A stretch of 64,000 nucleotides of DNA from DATKRB01 sp035532415 (GTDB taxonomy: Bacteria; Actinomycetota; Acidimicrobiia; Acidimicrobiales; RAAP-2), in contig DATKRB010000001.1 of assembly GCA_035532415.1 (NCBI GenBank), forward strand, positions 1 through 64,000. The letters run 5' to 3'. Positions within the stretch are counted from its first letter, which is position 1; every line of letters begins with the position of its first letter. The notes below the pieces were generated by a model. It was given only the letters and a program-made list of their open reading frames with translations, had not been told where the DNA came from and did no database searches. The translations under genes and the position numbers were made by a program. Positions 1-8,328 of this stretch are shown here, piece by piece.

Positions 1-59
1 GGGGCGGGGCCCCTCGACATCGCCGAATTGTCCCCTGGCCACAAGCTCGAGGAGGTTGC

Positions 60-2165
60 GTGCCCGTCAGGATCGCCATCGGAATGGCCGTCACGGCCGC
101 TGCTCTCGTCATCGCAGGCCGCCGGTTCCACTGGCTGTCCCGCCTGATCCGGGCCGGGCGCCCTGCCCCCGGCCGGACCAGGGGGAGCTTCCTCCCGCGT
201 GCCGAGGCCGAGATCACCGAGGTGGCCGGCCAGCGCAAGCTGCTGCAGTGGACCATCCCCGGCACGGCCCACTTCTTCACCATGTGGGGCTTCACCATCC
301 TGTTGCTCACCATCGTCGAGGCCTACGGCGACCTCTTCTCCAAGACCTTCGCGTGGCCCGGCTTCGGGCACACCGCGGTGATCGGTTTCGTGGAGGACTT
401 CTTCGCCGTGGCGGTTCTCGTCGCCCTGGTGGTGTTCTCGATCATCCGCCTCGTGAACGCCCCGTCCCGCAAGCAACGCAGCTCACGCTTTTACGGATCG
501 CACACGGGTGCGGCCTGGCTGGTGCTGGGCATGATCGCCCTCGTGATCATCACCCTGCTCGGGTACCGCGCCGCGCAGACCAACACCGGTGACTTCCCCT
601 TCGGCTGGTGGGCGTTCGCCTCCAACGGTATCGGCCGGGCGCTGCATCCCCTCGGAACGGGCGTCAACAGCGTGCTCGAGACGGTGTTCCTCATCCTGAA
701 CATCACGGTGATCATGGGCTTTCTGGTCTTCGTGTCCTACTCCAAGCACCTGCACATCTTCATCGCCCCGATCAACGTCGCCTTCTCGCGCCGCCCCAGG
801 GCGCTCGGCGGGCTCGACAAGACCCCGGACATGGACATGGAGAGCGTCACCGAGGACACGGTGTTCGGTGTCGGGCTGGTCGAGCAGTTCACGTGGAAGC
901 AGATGCTCGATTTCGCGACCTGTACCGAGTGCGGTCGGTGCCAGTCGGTCTGCCCGGCGTGGAACACCGACAAGCCCCTTTCGCCCAAGCTCCTCGTCAT
1001 GGGCCTGCGCGACAACATGTTCGCCTCTTCGGGGCGCCTGCTGGCGAAGCACGGGGGCGAGCCCGAGACCGGGGCGGGAGAGACCGAGGTGCAGACCCTG
1101 GTGCCCTTCACCATCGAGCCTGACGTGCTGTGGGCTTGCACGACGTGCGGCTCCTGCGTGGAGCAGTGCCCGGTGGACATCGAGCACGTCGACGCCATCG
1201 TCGACATGCGCCGCTACGAGGTGCTCATGGAGTCCCGGTTCCCCTCCGAGGCCGGCCTCATGCTCCGCAACATCGAGAACCAGGGCGATCCGTGGGGGCT
1301 CGGGCAGTCCAAGCGGACCGAATGGACCGGTGCTCTCGACTTTGAGATCCCCGTCGTGACCGACTCCATCCCCGACGACGTCGAGTACCTGTACTGGGTG
1401 GGTTGCGCCGGAGCGCTCGACGAGCGTGCCCGCAAGGGCGTGCAGGCGACGGCCCGGATCCTTCACCGCGCCGGGGTGACCTTCGCCATCTTGGGGCCGA
1501 AGGAGTCGTGCACCGGCGACCCGGCCCGGCGGCTGGGCAACGAGTACCTCTACCAGGAGCAGGGCCGGGCCAACGTGGCCACGCTCGACGGTGTCGGAGC
1601 ACGCAAGATCATCGCCAGCTGCCCGCACTGCTTCAACACCATAAAGAACGAGTACCCGGCCCTGGGGGGCAATTACGAGGTCGTCCACCACGCCCAGCTG
1701 CTCGAGCACCTCGTGGCTGCGGGCAAGCTGGTGCCCGGCGCCGGGTACCGGGGAAAGGTGACCTACCACGACCCCTGCTACCTGGGACGCCACAACCGGG
1801 TGTTCGACGAGCCGAGATCGGTGATCGACGCCATCCCCGGGGCCGAGCAGGTGGAGATGGGGCGGTGCCGGGAGCGAGGGTTCTGCTGCGGGGCCGGGGG
1901 CGCTCGGATGTGGATGGAGGAGAGCATCGGCCGGCGCGTGAACATGGAGCGAACCGCCGAAGCGCTCGGCACCGGGGCCGACGTCGTGTCGACCGCGTGC
2001 CCGTACTGCATGATCATGCTCGACGACGCCGTCCGGGCGAACGCCAAGGAGGAGGAGGTCCGGGTTCTCGACCTCTCCCAATTGGTGGAGGAGTCGATGT
2101 TGGCTCCGGCCGCCGCAGGGGCCGCGGACCCCACCGGCGCCGTCCCTCCTTCGACGACTCCCTGA
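60..2165 (+). CDS. Membrane-anchored Fe-S oxidoreductase (heterodisulfide reductase/CCG-domain type)
   Basis: A 701-residue protein starting at GTG, seven bases after a GAGGAGG ribosome site. The first 240 or so residues are several hydrophobic segments resembling the nitrate-reductase gamma/HdrE membrane domain. Two ferredoxin-like cluster motifs follow: CTECGRCQSVCP from about residue 288 and CTTCGSCVEQCP from about 360. The C-terminal half holds two CCG-type domains, with DPCYLG near 573 and CCGAGGARMW near 609. The family passes electrons between a flavoprotein or thiol donor and membrane quinone; homologues sit beside electron-transfer flavoprotein or fatty-acid oxidation genes in Actinobacteria. 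The donor is not visible here, because the upstream neighbour lies outside the window. The general class is sure; the physiological partner is unknown. Confidence 0.85.
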   Translation: MPVRIAIGMAVTAAALVIAGRRFHWLSRLIRAGRPAPGRTRGSFLPRAEAEITEVAGQRKLLQWTIPGTAHFFTMWGFTILLLTIVEAYGDLFSKTFAWPGFGHTAVIGFVEDFFAVAVLVALVVFSIIRLVNAPSRKQRSSRFYGSHTGAAWLVLGMIALVIITLLGYRAAQTNTGDFPFGWWAFASNGIGRALHPLGTGVNSVLETVFLILNITVIMGFLVFVSYSKHLHIFIAPINVAFSRRPRALGGLDKTPDMDMESVTEDTVFGVGLVEQFTWKQMLDFATCTECGRCQSVCPAWNTDKPLSPKLLVMGLRDNMFASSGRLLAKHGGEPETGAGETEVQTLVPFTIEPDVLWACTTCGSCVEQCPVDIEHVDAIVDMRRYEVLMESRFPSEAGLMLRNIENQGDPWGLGQSKRTEWTGALDFEIPVVTDSIPDDVEYLYWVGCAGALDERARKGVQATARILHRAGVTFAILGPKESCTGDPARRLGNEYLYQEQGRANVATLDGVGARKIIASCPHCFNTIKNEYPALGGNYEVVHHAQLLEHLVAAGKLVPGAGYRGKVTYHDPCYLGRHNRVFDEPRSVIDAIPGAEQVEMGRCRERGFCCGAGGARMWMEESIGRRVNMERTAEALGTGADVVSTACPYCMIMLDDAVRANAKEEEVRVLDLSQLVEESMLAPAAAGAADPTGAVPPSTTP

Positions 2166-2200
2166 CCGATCTCCGCCGCCCCCCGGCTACCGCCTCCGGG

Positions 2201-2623
2201 CTACCGCCCGATCATCCCGTAGGCGTGCGTCGGGTGCAGACGGGCGACCACCCGGCCGTCCGCGACCATTGCCCGGCGGTACTCGTCCCAGTCGGGGTGC
2301 TCCTCACCGCGGACGTCGCGGTACAGGGTCACCAGTTCGTCGACGACGGCGTCGTGGGGGTCCCGCGCCACGTCGCTGAGCTCCACCGTGCCGTCGAGGA
2401 CCACATAGGCCCAGAAGCTGTCCCCGGGCACGTACAGCGAGCCCCGGGGGTCCCGACGGAGGTTCCGGGTCTTCGCCCGCTGGTCCGTGACCGAGATGCG
2501 GATGTCGTCCCCGTCGAGCCGGTAGACGATGTTGGAGAGCTGCGGTCGCCCGTCCCGCCGAAGGGTGGTCAGCACGCCTTCGGATCGTGCCCGGGCGAAC
2601 GCGATCGCTTCGGCCAGCTCCAT
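2201..2623 (-). CDS. PPOX-class F420-dependent oxidoreductase
   Basis: A 140-residue single-domain split-barrel protein of the pyridoxamine-5'-phosphate-oxidase-like superfamily. The N-terminal stretch GVLTTLRRDGRPQLSNI and the later RNLRRDPRGSLYV are typical of the actinobacterial PPOX proteins that bind F420 or flavin and reduce small substrates. It ends at GMIGR, as many of this family do. It converges on the Fe-S oxidoreductase with a 35-base gap that holds a 10-base direct repeat (GGCTACCGCC, 14-base period). F420 rather than FMN use is inferred from family resemblance; the substrate is unknown. Confidence 0.8.
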   Translation of the reverse strand: MELAEAIAFARARSEGVLTTLRRDGRPQLSNIVYRLDGDDIRISVTDQRAKTRNLRRDPRGSLYVPGDSFWAYVVLDGTVELSDVARDPHDAVVDELVTLYRDVRGEEHPDWDEYRRAMVADGRVVARLHPTHAYGMIGR

Positions 2624-2677
2624 CGTCAGATCCGGTCCCTGGTCATCGAGTCAACCGTAGCTGCCGGTCCGGGCGAG

Positions 2678-2704
2678 TTCACGTGTTGGTAACACGCGCG
2701 TAGC
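2678..2704 (+). promoter_or_regulatory. Candidate GlnR-like operator upstream of amt
   Basis: Three 5-base elements, TTCAC, GTAAC and GTAGC, are separated by exactly six bases each, giving an 11-base period. The actinobacterial GlnR box is gTnAC-n6-GaAAC, so the second and third elements resemble one box and the first a further half-site. The position, about 140 bases before amt-glnB, fits nitrogen control. The match is degenerate, so this is only a candidate. Confidence 0.35.
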
Positions 2705-2843
2705 AGCGAGGAAATCCCCCCCCTCCATACTGGCGGCGGCAACGGGTGCCCGGTGGTCTCCGGTCGGTCGCAGCCCGCGTGAAGCGGTCGGCGTCGAGTG
2801 GTCAGGCCATTTGCGAACGAACACCTTGAGAGGAGCTCGGAGC

Positions 2844-4256
2844 GTGCTGGCAGCGGCAAGCTTTATCCCATATCCACATTGGCTGAATTCGGGTGACAAC
2901 ACCTGGCAGCTGGTGTCCGCCACCCTGGTCGGCCTGATGAGCCTGCCCGGCATCGCCGTGCTGTATGGCGGCCTTGTCCAGCGCAAGTGGGTGGTGAACA
3001 CCATGCTCATGGCATTCGCGGGCTTCAGCCTTGTGCTGCTGGTCTGGGTCCTCTGGGCGTACAACATGGGGTTCTCGAGCGAACAGTTCTCCGTGTTCGG
3101 GGCCAAGGGAACCGGGTTCTTCAACAACCTCATCGGCAGACCCTGGCCGATCCTCACGCACTTCGGTGAACAGAACCAGGCGACGTCGCTCGCACAGACC
3201 GACGTGCCGTTCCACTTCCCGAACGCCACCCTGGCGTACTTTCAGGTGGTCTTCGCCGCCATCACGCCGCTCCTGTTCCTCGGGAGCATTCTCGGGAGGA
3301 TGAAGTTCCGGGCCTGGCTCGTGTTCGTCCCCTTGTGGATCACCTTCGTGTACGCGGTCAACGCCAAGCTGCTGTGGGGCGGCGGGTTCTTCGCCATGAA
3401 GGGCGCGGTCGACTACTCGGGTGGGTACGTCATCCACCTGGCGGCAGGCGTCACCGGCTTCACGCTGGCGGCGATCGTCGGGAAGCGGCTCACCCGTGAC
3501 CGGCTGCACGCGGTGCCCAACAACCTGATGCTGGTGGCGGTCGGGGCCGGCATCCTGTGGCTCGGTTGGAACGGCTTCAACGGTGGTGACCCGTTTTACG
3601 CCGGGGTGGACGCGGCCTCCGCCGTCCTCAACACCAACATCGCCACCGCGGCCGGTCTGACCACGTGGATGCTGATGGACATGTTCTTCACCAAGGAGCG
3701 CAAGCCCACCTTCCTCGGTGCCATCAACGGCATGATCTGCGGCCTGGTCGGCATCACGCCCAGCGCAGGTTGGGTGGACGGCTACGGCGCCATCCTGGTG
3801 GGGTTGATCTGCTCCACCGTCGTGTGGATCGCCTGGAACTTCCTCTCGAAGGTCAGGCCCTTCAGCCAGGTGGACGACGCTCTGGGTGTCATCTACACCC
3901 ACGGCTTCGCCGGTCTGACGGGAGGCCTGCTGGTCGGGTTCCTCGCCGACCCGGGGATGGTGCAGTACATCGGGGTCGGCAAGACACCCTCGTTCGTGGT
4001 GGACGGTCTCTTCTACGGTGGAGGCTGGCACCAGGAGTGGGAGCAGTTCCTGGCGGCCGTCTGGATCATCGTGTTCACTGCGATCGCCACGACCATCCTC
4101 GCCTACATCACGAAGTGGATCTGCCGTGGCCTGCGGGAGAAGGACGACGTGCTCGAGATCGGCGACGTGGCCATTCACGACGAGGAGGTCTACCCGCAGG
4201 AGACCTTCGCCGAGCGGGTCTCGGCCATGTCGGCGGCCGACCGGGGGGTGGAATGA
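2844..4256 (+). CDS. amt: Ammonium transporter, Amt/MEP family
   Basis: Polytopic membrane protein of about 470 residues that conducts ammonium/ammonia across the cytoplasmic membrane. The early NTWQLVSATLVGLMSLPGIA and YGGLVQRK segments are the family's first helix. The twin pore histidines are visible in GYVIHLAAGVTG (about H198) and THGFAGLTGG (about H353). I chose the GTG at 2844 because GAGAGGAG lies nine bases upstream; a TTG at 2811 would add 11 residues without a good ribosome site. The PII gene follows after 79 bases, the usual amt-glnB pairing, in which PII blocks the pore when nitrogen is plentiful. A GlnR-like repeat lies upstream. Confidence 0.95.
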   Translation: MLAAASFIPYPHWLNSGDNTWQLVSATLVGLMSLPGIAVLYGGLVQRKWVVNTMLMAFAGFSLVLLVWVLWAYNMGFSSEQFSVFGAKGTGFFNNLIGRPWPILTHFGEQNQATSLAQTDVPFHFPNATLAYFQVVFAAITPLLFLGSILGRMKFRAWLVFVPLWITFVYAVNAKLLWGGGFFAMKGAVDYSGGYVIHLAAGVTGFTLAAIVGKRLTRDRLHAVPNNLMLVAVGAGILWLGWNGFNGGDPFYAGVDAASAVLNTNIATAAGLTTWMLMDMFFTKERKPTFLGAINGMICGLVGITPSAGWVDGYGAILVGLICSTVVWIAWNFLSKVRPFSQVDDALGVIYTHGFAGLTGGLLVGFLADPGMVQYIGVGKTPSFVVDGLFYGGGWHQEWEQFLAAVWIIVFTAIATTILAYITKWICRGLREKDDVLEIGDVAIHDEEVYPQETFAERVSAMSAADRGVE

Positions 4257-4335
4257 TGGCATCACCCCTCGGCGGCGTCGTCCGCCGGATGAAGGCGAAG
4301 TGCGTGCAGCAGCAACGATCGAAGGGAGCGCAGGC

Positions 4336-4674
4336 GTGAAGCTCGTGGTGGCCGTCCTCAAGCCGTTCAAACTGGACGATGTGAAGGAGGTCCTCAAGAA
4401 CGTCGGGGTGCAGGGCATGACCCTGACCGAGGCCCAAGGGTTCGGGAGGCAACGGGGGCACACCGAGGTCTACCGGGGTGCCGAGTACGAGGTCGACTTC
4501 GTGCCGAAGATCCGCATCGAGGTCGTGGTCGACGATGCCCAGGTCGACGAGGTGGTCGACGCGATCGTCGGGTCGGCCGCGACGGGCAAGATCGGAGACG
4601 GCAAGGTCTGGGTCGTCCCGGTGGAGACCGTGGTCCGGGTCCGGACCGGCGAGCGGGGCACCGACGCCCTGTAG
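4336..4674 (+). CDS. glnB: Nitrogen regulatory protein PII
   Basis: 112 residues, the standard PII length. It starts at GTG, seven bases after AAGGGAG. PII is a trimeric sensor of 2-oxoglutarate, ATP and ADP that controls the neighbouring ammonium transporter and nitrogen enzymes. The body is highly conserved: KPFKLDDVKE, VQGMT, GFGRQRGHTE in the T-loop base, YRGAEY with the modifiable Tyr51, and the C-terminal TGKIGDGKVW and VRTGERG signatures. Tyr51 could be uridylylated or, as in other Actinobacteria, adenylylated; the modifying enzyme is not in this window. It could equally be called glnK from its amt linkage. Confidence 0.95.
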   Translation: MKLVVAVLKPFKLDDVKEVLKNVGVQGMTLTEAQGFGRQRGHTEVYRGAEYEVDFVPKIRIEVVVDDAQVDEVVDAIVGSAATGKIGDGKVWVVPVETVVRVRTGERGTDAL

Positions 4675-4690
4675 GCGGGCGGTGCAGCAG

Positions 4691-4746
4691 CCGGGGTCCC
4701 CCTACCCCGGGACGGAGGGGTCGGGTCGATAAAGGCCCGGCCCCTC
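4691..4746. terminator. Paired hairpins between glnB and gpmA
   Basis: Two inverted repeats lie between convergent genes. The first is CCGGGGT/ACCCCGG with a 6-base loop (4691-4710). The second is an 11-base-pair stem with one G-T wobble (4715-4725 with 4736-4746, 10-base loop). There is no clear U-tract, but GC-rich hairpins without U-tracts are usual in Actinobacteria. Likely bidirectional. Confidence 0.6.
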
Positions 4747-4802
4747 CGGGCTGTCCGCCGGTCGCCCACGCCAGGTCGCCCCGCCCCGCCGGAGGAATCT
4801 GG

Positions 4803-5558
4803 TCAGCCGGCCTGGCGGGAGACCGCCTCGGCGGCGGCCCGGGCCGCCTCGGCGTCTCCGAGGTAGCCGGCGCCCAGCACGCGCAGGTCGTTGCCGAGCC
4901 GGTACCGGTACGGGATGCCCGTGGGGATCTCGAGATCGACGATGTCGTCGTCGGAGATGCCGTCGAGGTGCTTGCGGAGAGCCCGCAGGCTGTTGCCGTG
5001 GGCAGTGACCAGGACCGCCCCGCCCCGCCCGCCGGCCGAGAGCAGGTCCGGAACGATGGCGTCCTCCCAGTAGGGGACGACGCGCCGCACCACGTCGGCC
5101 AGGCATTCGGTGGCGGGGAGCGCGTCGGCCGGCACGTCCCGGTACCGGGGGTCGTCCGAGGCACTTCGCCGGTCGCCCGCGGGGAGCGGCGGAGGGGGAA
5201 CGACATAGCTCCTTCGCCAGAGCTTCACCTGCTCGGCTCCGTGGATCTCGGCCGTCTCCTTCTTGTTGCGACCCTGCAGGTCCCCGTAGTGCCGCTCGTT
5301 GAGCCTCCAATGGCGCCGGACCGGCAGCCAGCTCCTGCCGACCACCCCGAGAGCCAGCTCGGCCGTCCTGATCGCCCTGGTCTGCACCGATGTGTGCAGG
5401 ATCCGCAGATCGAGGTCGTCCACGGCGGCCAGCAGCCGCCCCGCCGCCCGGGCTTCCTCCTCTCCTTGGGGGCTCAGGTCGACGTCCTCCCAACCGGTGA
5501 AGAGGTTGAGGGCGTTGTAGACGGACTGACCGTGGCGGAGGAGCACGAGATCAGGCAC
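4803..5558 (-). CDS. gpmA: 2,3-bisphosphoglycerate-dependent phosphoglycerate mutase
   Basis: A 251-residue histidine phosphatase-fold enzyme that interconverts 3- and 2-phosphoglycerate in glycolysis. The N-terminal LRHGQSVYN carries the phospho-accepting His (H9). FTGWEDVDLSPQGEEEA, LNERHYGDLQGRNKKE and VTAHGNSLRAL are classic GpmA signatures that set it apart from the cofactor-independent enzyme and from general phosphatases. Length is normal. It is divergent from dnaK, with the heat-shock operator between them, and convergent with glnB. Confidence 0.93.
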   Translation of the reverse strand: MPDLVLLRHGQSVYNALNLFTGWEDVDLSPQGEEEARAAGRLLAAVDDLDLRILHTSVQTRAIRTAELALGVVGRSWLPVRRHWRLNERHYGDLQGRNKKETAEIHGAEQVKLWRRSYVVPPPPLPAGDRRSASDDPRYRDVPADALPATECLADVVRRVVPYWEDAIVPDLLSAGGRGGAVLVTAHGNSLRALRKHLDGISDDDIVDLEIPTGIPYRYRLGNDLRVLGAGYLGDAEAARAAAEAVSRQAG

Positions 5559-5634
5559 TTTCAGAGCGTAGCGCCGGCCCCGGACGGGCTCCTCGAGGCA
5601 GGGGCGCTCGGCCGTGAGCCGAATTGATCAGAAA

Positions 5635-5655
5635 CTTAATACTATGGCACTCAAC
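5635..5655 (+). promoter_or_regulatory. HAIR-like HspR operator upstream of dnaK
   Basis: CTTAATA, seven bases, then ACTCAAC. The HAIR consensus is CTTGAGT-n7-ACTCAAG, so the right half matches 6 of 7 positions, the left half 4 of 7, and the spacing is exact. It lies in the only AT-rich patch of the gpmA-dnaK gap, just upstream of a TATCAT (5663-5668) that may be the -10 box. hspR is the fourth gene of the operon, consistent with autoregulation. Confidence 0.6.
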
Positions 5656-5730
5656 TTTGTTGTATCATGAAGCACAAGCAGCGCCGGGCGACGAAACGCC
5701 AGGCAGGAGACAGTCAGGAAGGACGAAACC

Positions 5731-7569
5731 ATGCCCAAGGCGGTAGGAATCGATCTCGGAACCACCAATTCGGTCGTCAGCGTTCTCGAGGCCGGAGAGC
5801 CCACGGTGATCCCCAACGCGGAGGGAGGTCGGACCACGCCGTCGGTCGTCGGGTTCTCCAAGGCCGGGGAGGTGCTCGTGGGCGAGGTGGCCAAGCGCCA
5901 GGCCATCACGAACCCCGAGCGGACGATCCGATCGGTGAAGCGCCACATGGGCTCCTCGTGGTCGATCGACATCGACGGGAAGGCCTACACGGCGCAGGAG
6001 ATCTCGGCCCGGATCCTCGGCAAGCTCAAGCGGGACGCCGAGGCTTACCTGGGCGACACGGTGAACCAGGCGGTGATCACCGTCCCGGCGTACTTCGACG
6101 ACGCGCAGCGGACGGCGACCAAGGAGGCCGGCCAGATCGCCGGCCTCGAGGTCCTGCGGATCATCAACGAGCCGACCGCGGCCGCGCTGGCCTACGGGCT
6201 CGACAAGGAGGACCAGGACCGGACCGTCCTCGTCTTCGACCTCGGTGGAGGGACGTTCGACGTGTCGGTGCTCGAGATCGGCGAGGGCGTCTTTGAGGTG
6301 AAGTCCACGTCGGGCAACACCAAGCTGGGTGGTGACGACTGGGACGAGAAGGTCATGGACTGGCTGGTGAAGACGTTCAAGGACACCGAGGGCGTCGACC
6401 TGTCCAACGACAAGATGGCCATGCAGCGCCTGAAGGAGGGCGCGGAGAAGGCGAAGATCGAGCTCTCCTCGGTTCAGGAGACCCAGATCAACCTGCCCTT
6501 CATCACAGCGACGTCCGAGGGCCCCAAGCACCTCGACGTCAAACTGACACGGTCCAAGTTCAACGAGCTCACCTCCGAGCTGGTCGCCGCCTGCAAGGGC
6601 CCGTTCGAAGCCGCAATAAAGGACGCGAACCTCAAGACCTCCGACATCGACCACGTCGTGATGGTCGGCGGGTCGACCCGGATCCCGGCCATTCAGGATC
6701 TCGTGCAGTCCCTCACGGGCAAGGAGCCCCACAAGGGGGTCAATCCCGACGAGGTGGTCGCCATCGGCGCGGCCGTACAGGCGGGTGTCCTGAAGGGCGA
6801 GGTGAAGGACGTCCTCCTCCTCGACGTGACGCCGCTCAGTCTGGGGATCGAGACGAAGGGCGGGGTCATGCACCGGCTCATCGAGCGGAACACGACCATC
6901 CCGACCAAGCGGTCCGAGGTGTTCACGACCGCGGAGGACAACCAACCCTCGGTCGAGATCCACGTGTTGCAGGGTGAGCGGGAGATGGCTTCCTACAACA
7001 AGACGCTCGGCAAGTTCCAGCTGGTGGACCTTCCGCCGGCGCCGCGCGGGGTGCCCCAGATCGAGGTGACCTTCGACATCGACGCCAACGGCATCGTGCA
7101 CGTCGGTGCCGAGGACAAGGCGACCGGCAAGACGCAGTCGATGACCATCACCGGGCAGTCGTCGCTGGCCAAGGACGACATCGAGCGGATGGTCCGGGAT
7201 GCCGAGTCGCACGCCGAGGACGACCGCCGGCGGCGCGAGGAGGCCGAGGTCCGCAACACCGCCGACACGCTCGTCTACCAGACGGAGAAGCTGCTCCGCG
7301 AGCAGGGCGAGAAGTTCGAGGGCACGGAGAAGGAAGACGTGTCCTCCGCTCTGCAGAAGGTGAAGGAGTCGCTTTCGGGGACCGACATCGAGGCCATCAA
7401 GACCGCGACCGAGTCCCTGATGACGGCGAGCCAGGGCTTCTCGCAGCGGCTCTACGAGCAGGCCTCGCAGTCGGCGACCTCGGGTGCAACGGCCGGGGAC
7501 GGCTCGCCGCCGGCGGACGAGGCCGGTGACGACGAGGTGGTCGACGCCGAGATCGTCGACGAGCGATGA
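5731..7569 (+). CDS. dnaK: Molecular chaperone DnaK (Hsp70)
   Basis: A 612-residue Hsp70 that binds exposed hydrophobic segments and releases them in an ATP cycle driven by DnaJ and GrpE. The nucleotide-binding domain opens with AVGIDLGTTNSVV and contains VFDLGGGTFDVS and VGGSTRIPAIQ. The interdomain linker is followed by DVTPLSLGIETKGG at the start of the substrate domain. The acidic tail ends EIVDER. ATG follows AGGAAGGA by seven bases. It is the first gene of the HspR-controlled operon and overlaps grpE by four bases (ATGA), implying translational coupling. Confidence 0.98.
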   Translation: MPKAVGIDLGTTNSVVSVLEAGEPTVIPNAEGGRTTPSVVGFSKAGEVLVGEVAKRQAITNPERTIRSVKRHMGSSWSIDIDGKAYTAQEISARILGKLKRDAEAYLGDTVNQAVITVPAYFDDAQRTATKEAGQIAGLEVLRIINEPTAAALAYGLDKEDQDRTVLVFDLGGGTFDVSVLEIGEGVFEVKSTSGNTKLGGDDWDEKVMDWLVKTFKDTEGVDLSNDKMAMQRLKEGAEKAKIELSSVQETQINLPFITATSEGPKHLDVKLTRSKFNELTSELVAACKGPFEAAIKDANLKTSDIDHVVMVGGSTRIPAIQDLVQSLTGKEPHKGVNPDEVVAIGAAVQAGVLKGEVKDVLLLDVTPLSLGIETKGGVMHRLIERNTTIPTKRSEVFTTAEDNQPSVEIHVLQGEREMASYNKTLGKFQLVDLPPAPRGVPQIEVTFDIDANGIVHVGAEDKATGKTQSMTITGQSSLAKDDIERMVRDAESHAEDDRRRREEAEVRNTADTLVYQTEKLLREQGEKFEGTEKEDVSSALQKVKESLSGTDIEAIKTATESLMTASQGFSQRLYEQASQSATSGATAGDGSPPADEAGDDEVVDAEIVDER

Positions 7570-8327
7570 CCGATCGTCCCGACCGGCCGACCGGGGGGCG
7601 TGGTCCCCTCGGCGGCCCGCCCGGTTCGTCCGACCGCCCGGCCGGCCCGAACGACGCTGACCGCGTTGCCCAGAACGGCTCTCGGGCGCAGGATGCGAGC
7701 CAGGCCCCGCCTCGCGACCCGCACGCCGGGCAGGAGGCGGCGCCCACCGGGGAGAGCACCGGCGGACCCCCGGCCCGGACCGCTGACGAGACCGCTGACG
7801 AGACCGCTGACGAGGCGGACGAGGTTCTCGGGACGGACGAGGTGGCCGTCACCGAGGTGCTGCTCTCCGATCCGGCGGCGCTGGCTGCCGAAAGGGACGA
7901 GTACCTCGGAGCGCTCCAGCGGCTCAAGGCGGATTTCGACAATTTCCGCAAGCGCGTGGTGCGCCAGCAGGAGGAACAGGCCGACCGTGCCGCATCGGAC
8001 CTGGTGGGAAAGCTCCTGCCGGTTCTCGACACGCTCGACCTCGCGGCCGCCCATCTCGGCACCGGCGCCGAGGAGGACGCGGCGTCGCAGGCGGTGGAGG
8101 CCCTCGGCCAGGCGCGGGCGCAGCTCATCGACGTGCTGGCGAAGGAGGGACTGCAACGGGTGGACGAGACCGACGTGGCCTTCGACCCGGCGGTGCACGA
8201 CGCGGTGGCGCACGCCCCCGCGGGTGACGCCGACGAGCCCGACACGCTCGTCGACGAAGTGATGCGGTCCGGGTACCGGTGGCGAGGTCACGTGCTCCGT
8301 CCCGCCATGGTCCGCGTCCGGGGGTGA
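7566..8327 (+). CDS. grpE: Nucleotide exchange factor GrpE
   Basis: A 253-residue protein that releases ADP from DnaK. The first 95 or so residues are Pro/Gly/acid-rich and probably disordered. They include three copies of TADE encoded by an exact 12-base repeat. The conserved core starts at RLKADFDNFRKR, continues as a long helix through LLPVLDTLDLA, and ends in the beta domain with VMRSGYRWRGHVLRPAMVRV. It overlaps the dnaK stop by four bases, and dnaJ starts two bases after its own stop. It is longer than E. coli GrpE only because of the N-terminal tail. Confidence 0.95.
   Translation: MTDRPDRPTGGRGPLGGPPGSSDRPAGPNDADRVAQNGSRAQDASQAPPRDPHAGQEAAPTGESTGGPPARTADETADETADEADEVLGTDEVAVTEVLLSDPAALAAERDEYLGALQRLKADFDNFRKRVVRQQEEQADRAASDLVGKLLPVLDTLDLAAAHLGTGAEEDAASQAVEALGQARAQLIDVLAKEGLQRVDETDVAFDPAVHDAVAHAPAGDADEPDTLVDEVMRSGYRWRGHVLRPAMVRVRG
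7779..7814 (+). repeat. 12-base tandem repeat x3 inside grpE
   Basis: Three exact copies of ACCGCTGACGAG, in frame, encode TADE-TADE-TADE in the disordered N-terminal tail of GrpE. Exactness at third positions indicates recent duplication rather than selection on the protein. Confidence 0.9.
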
Positions 8328-8328
8328 G

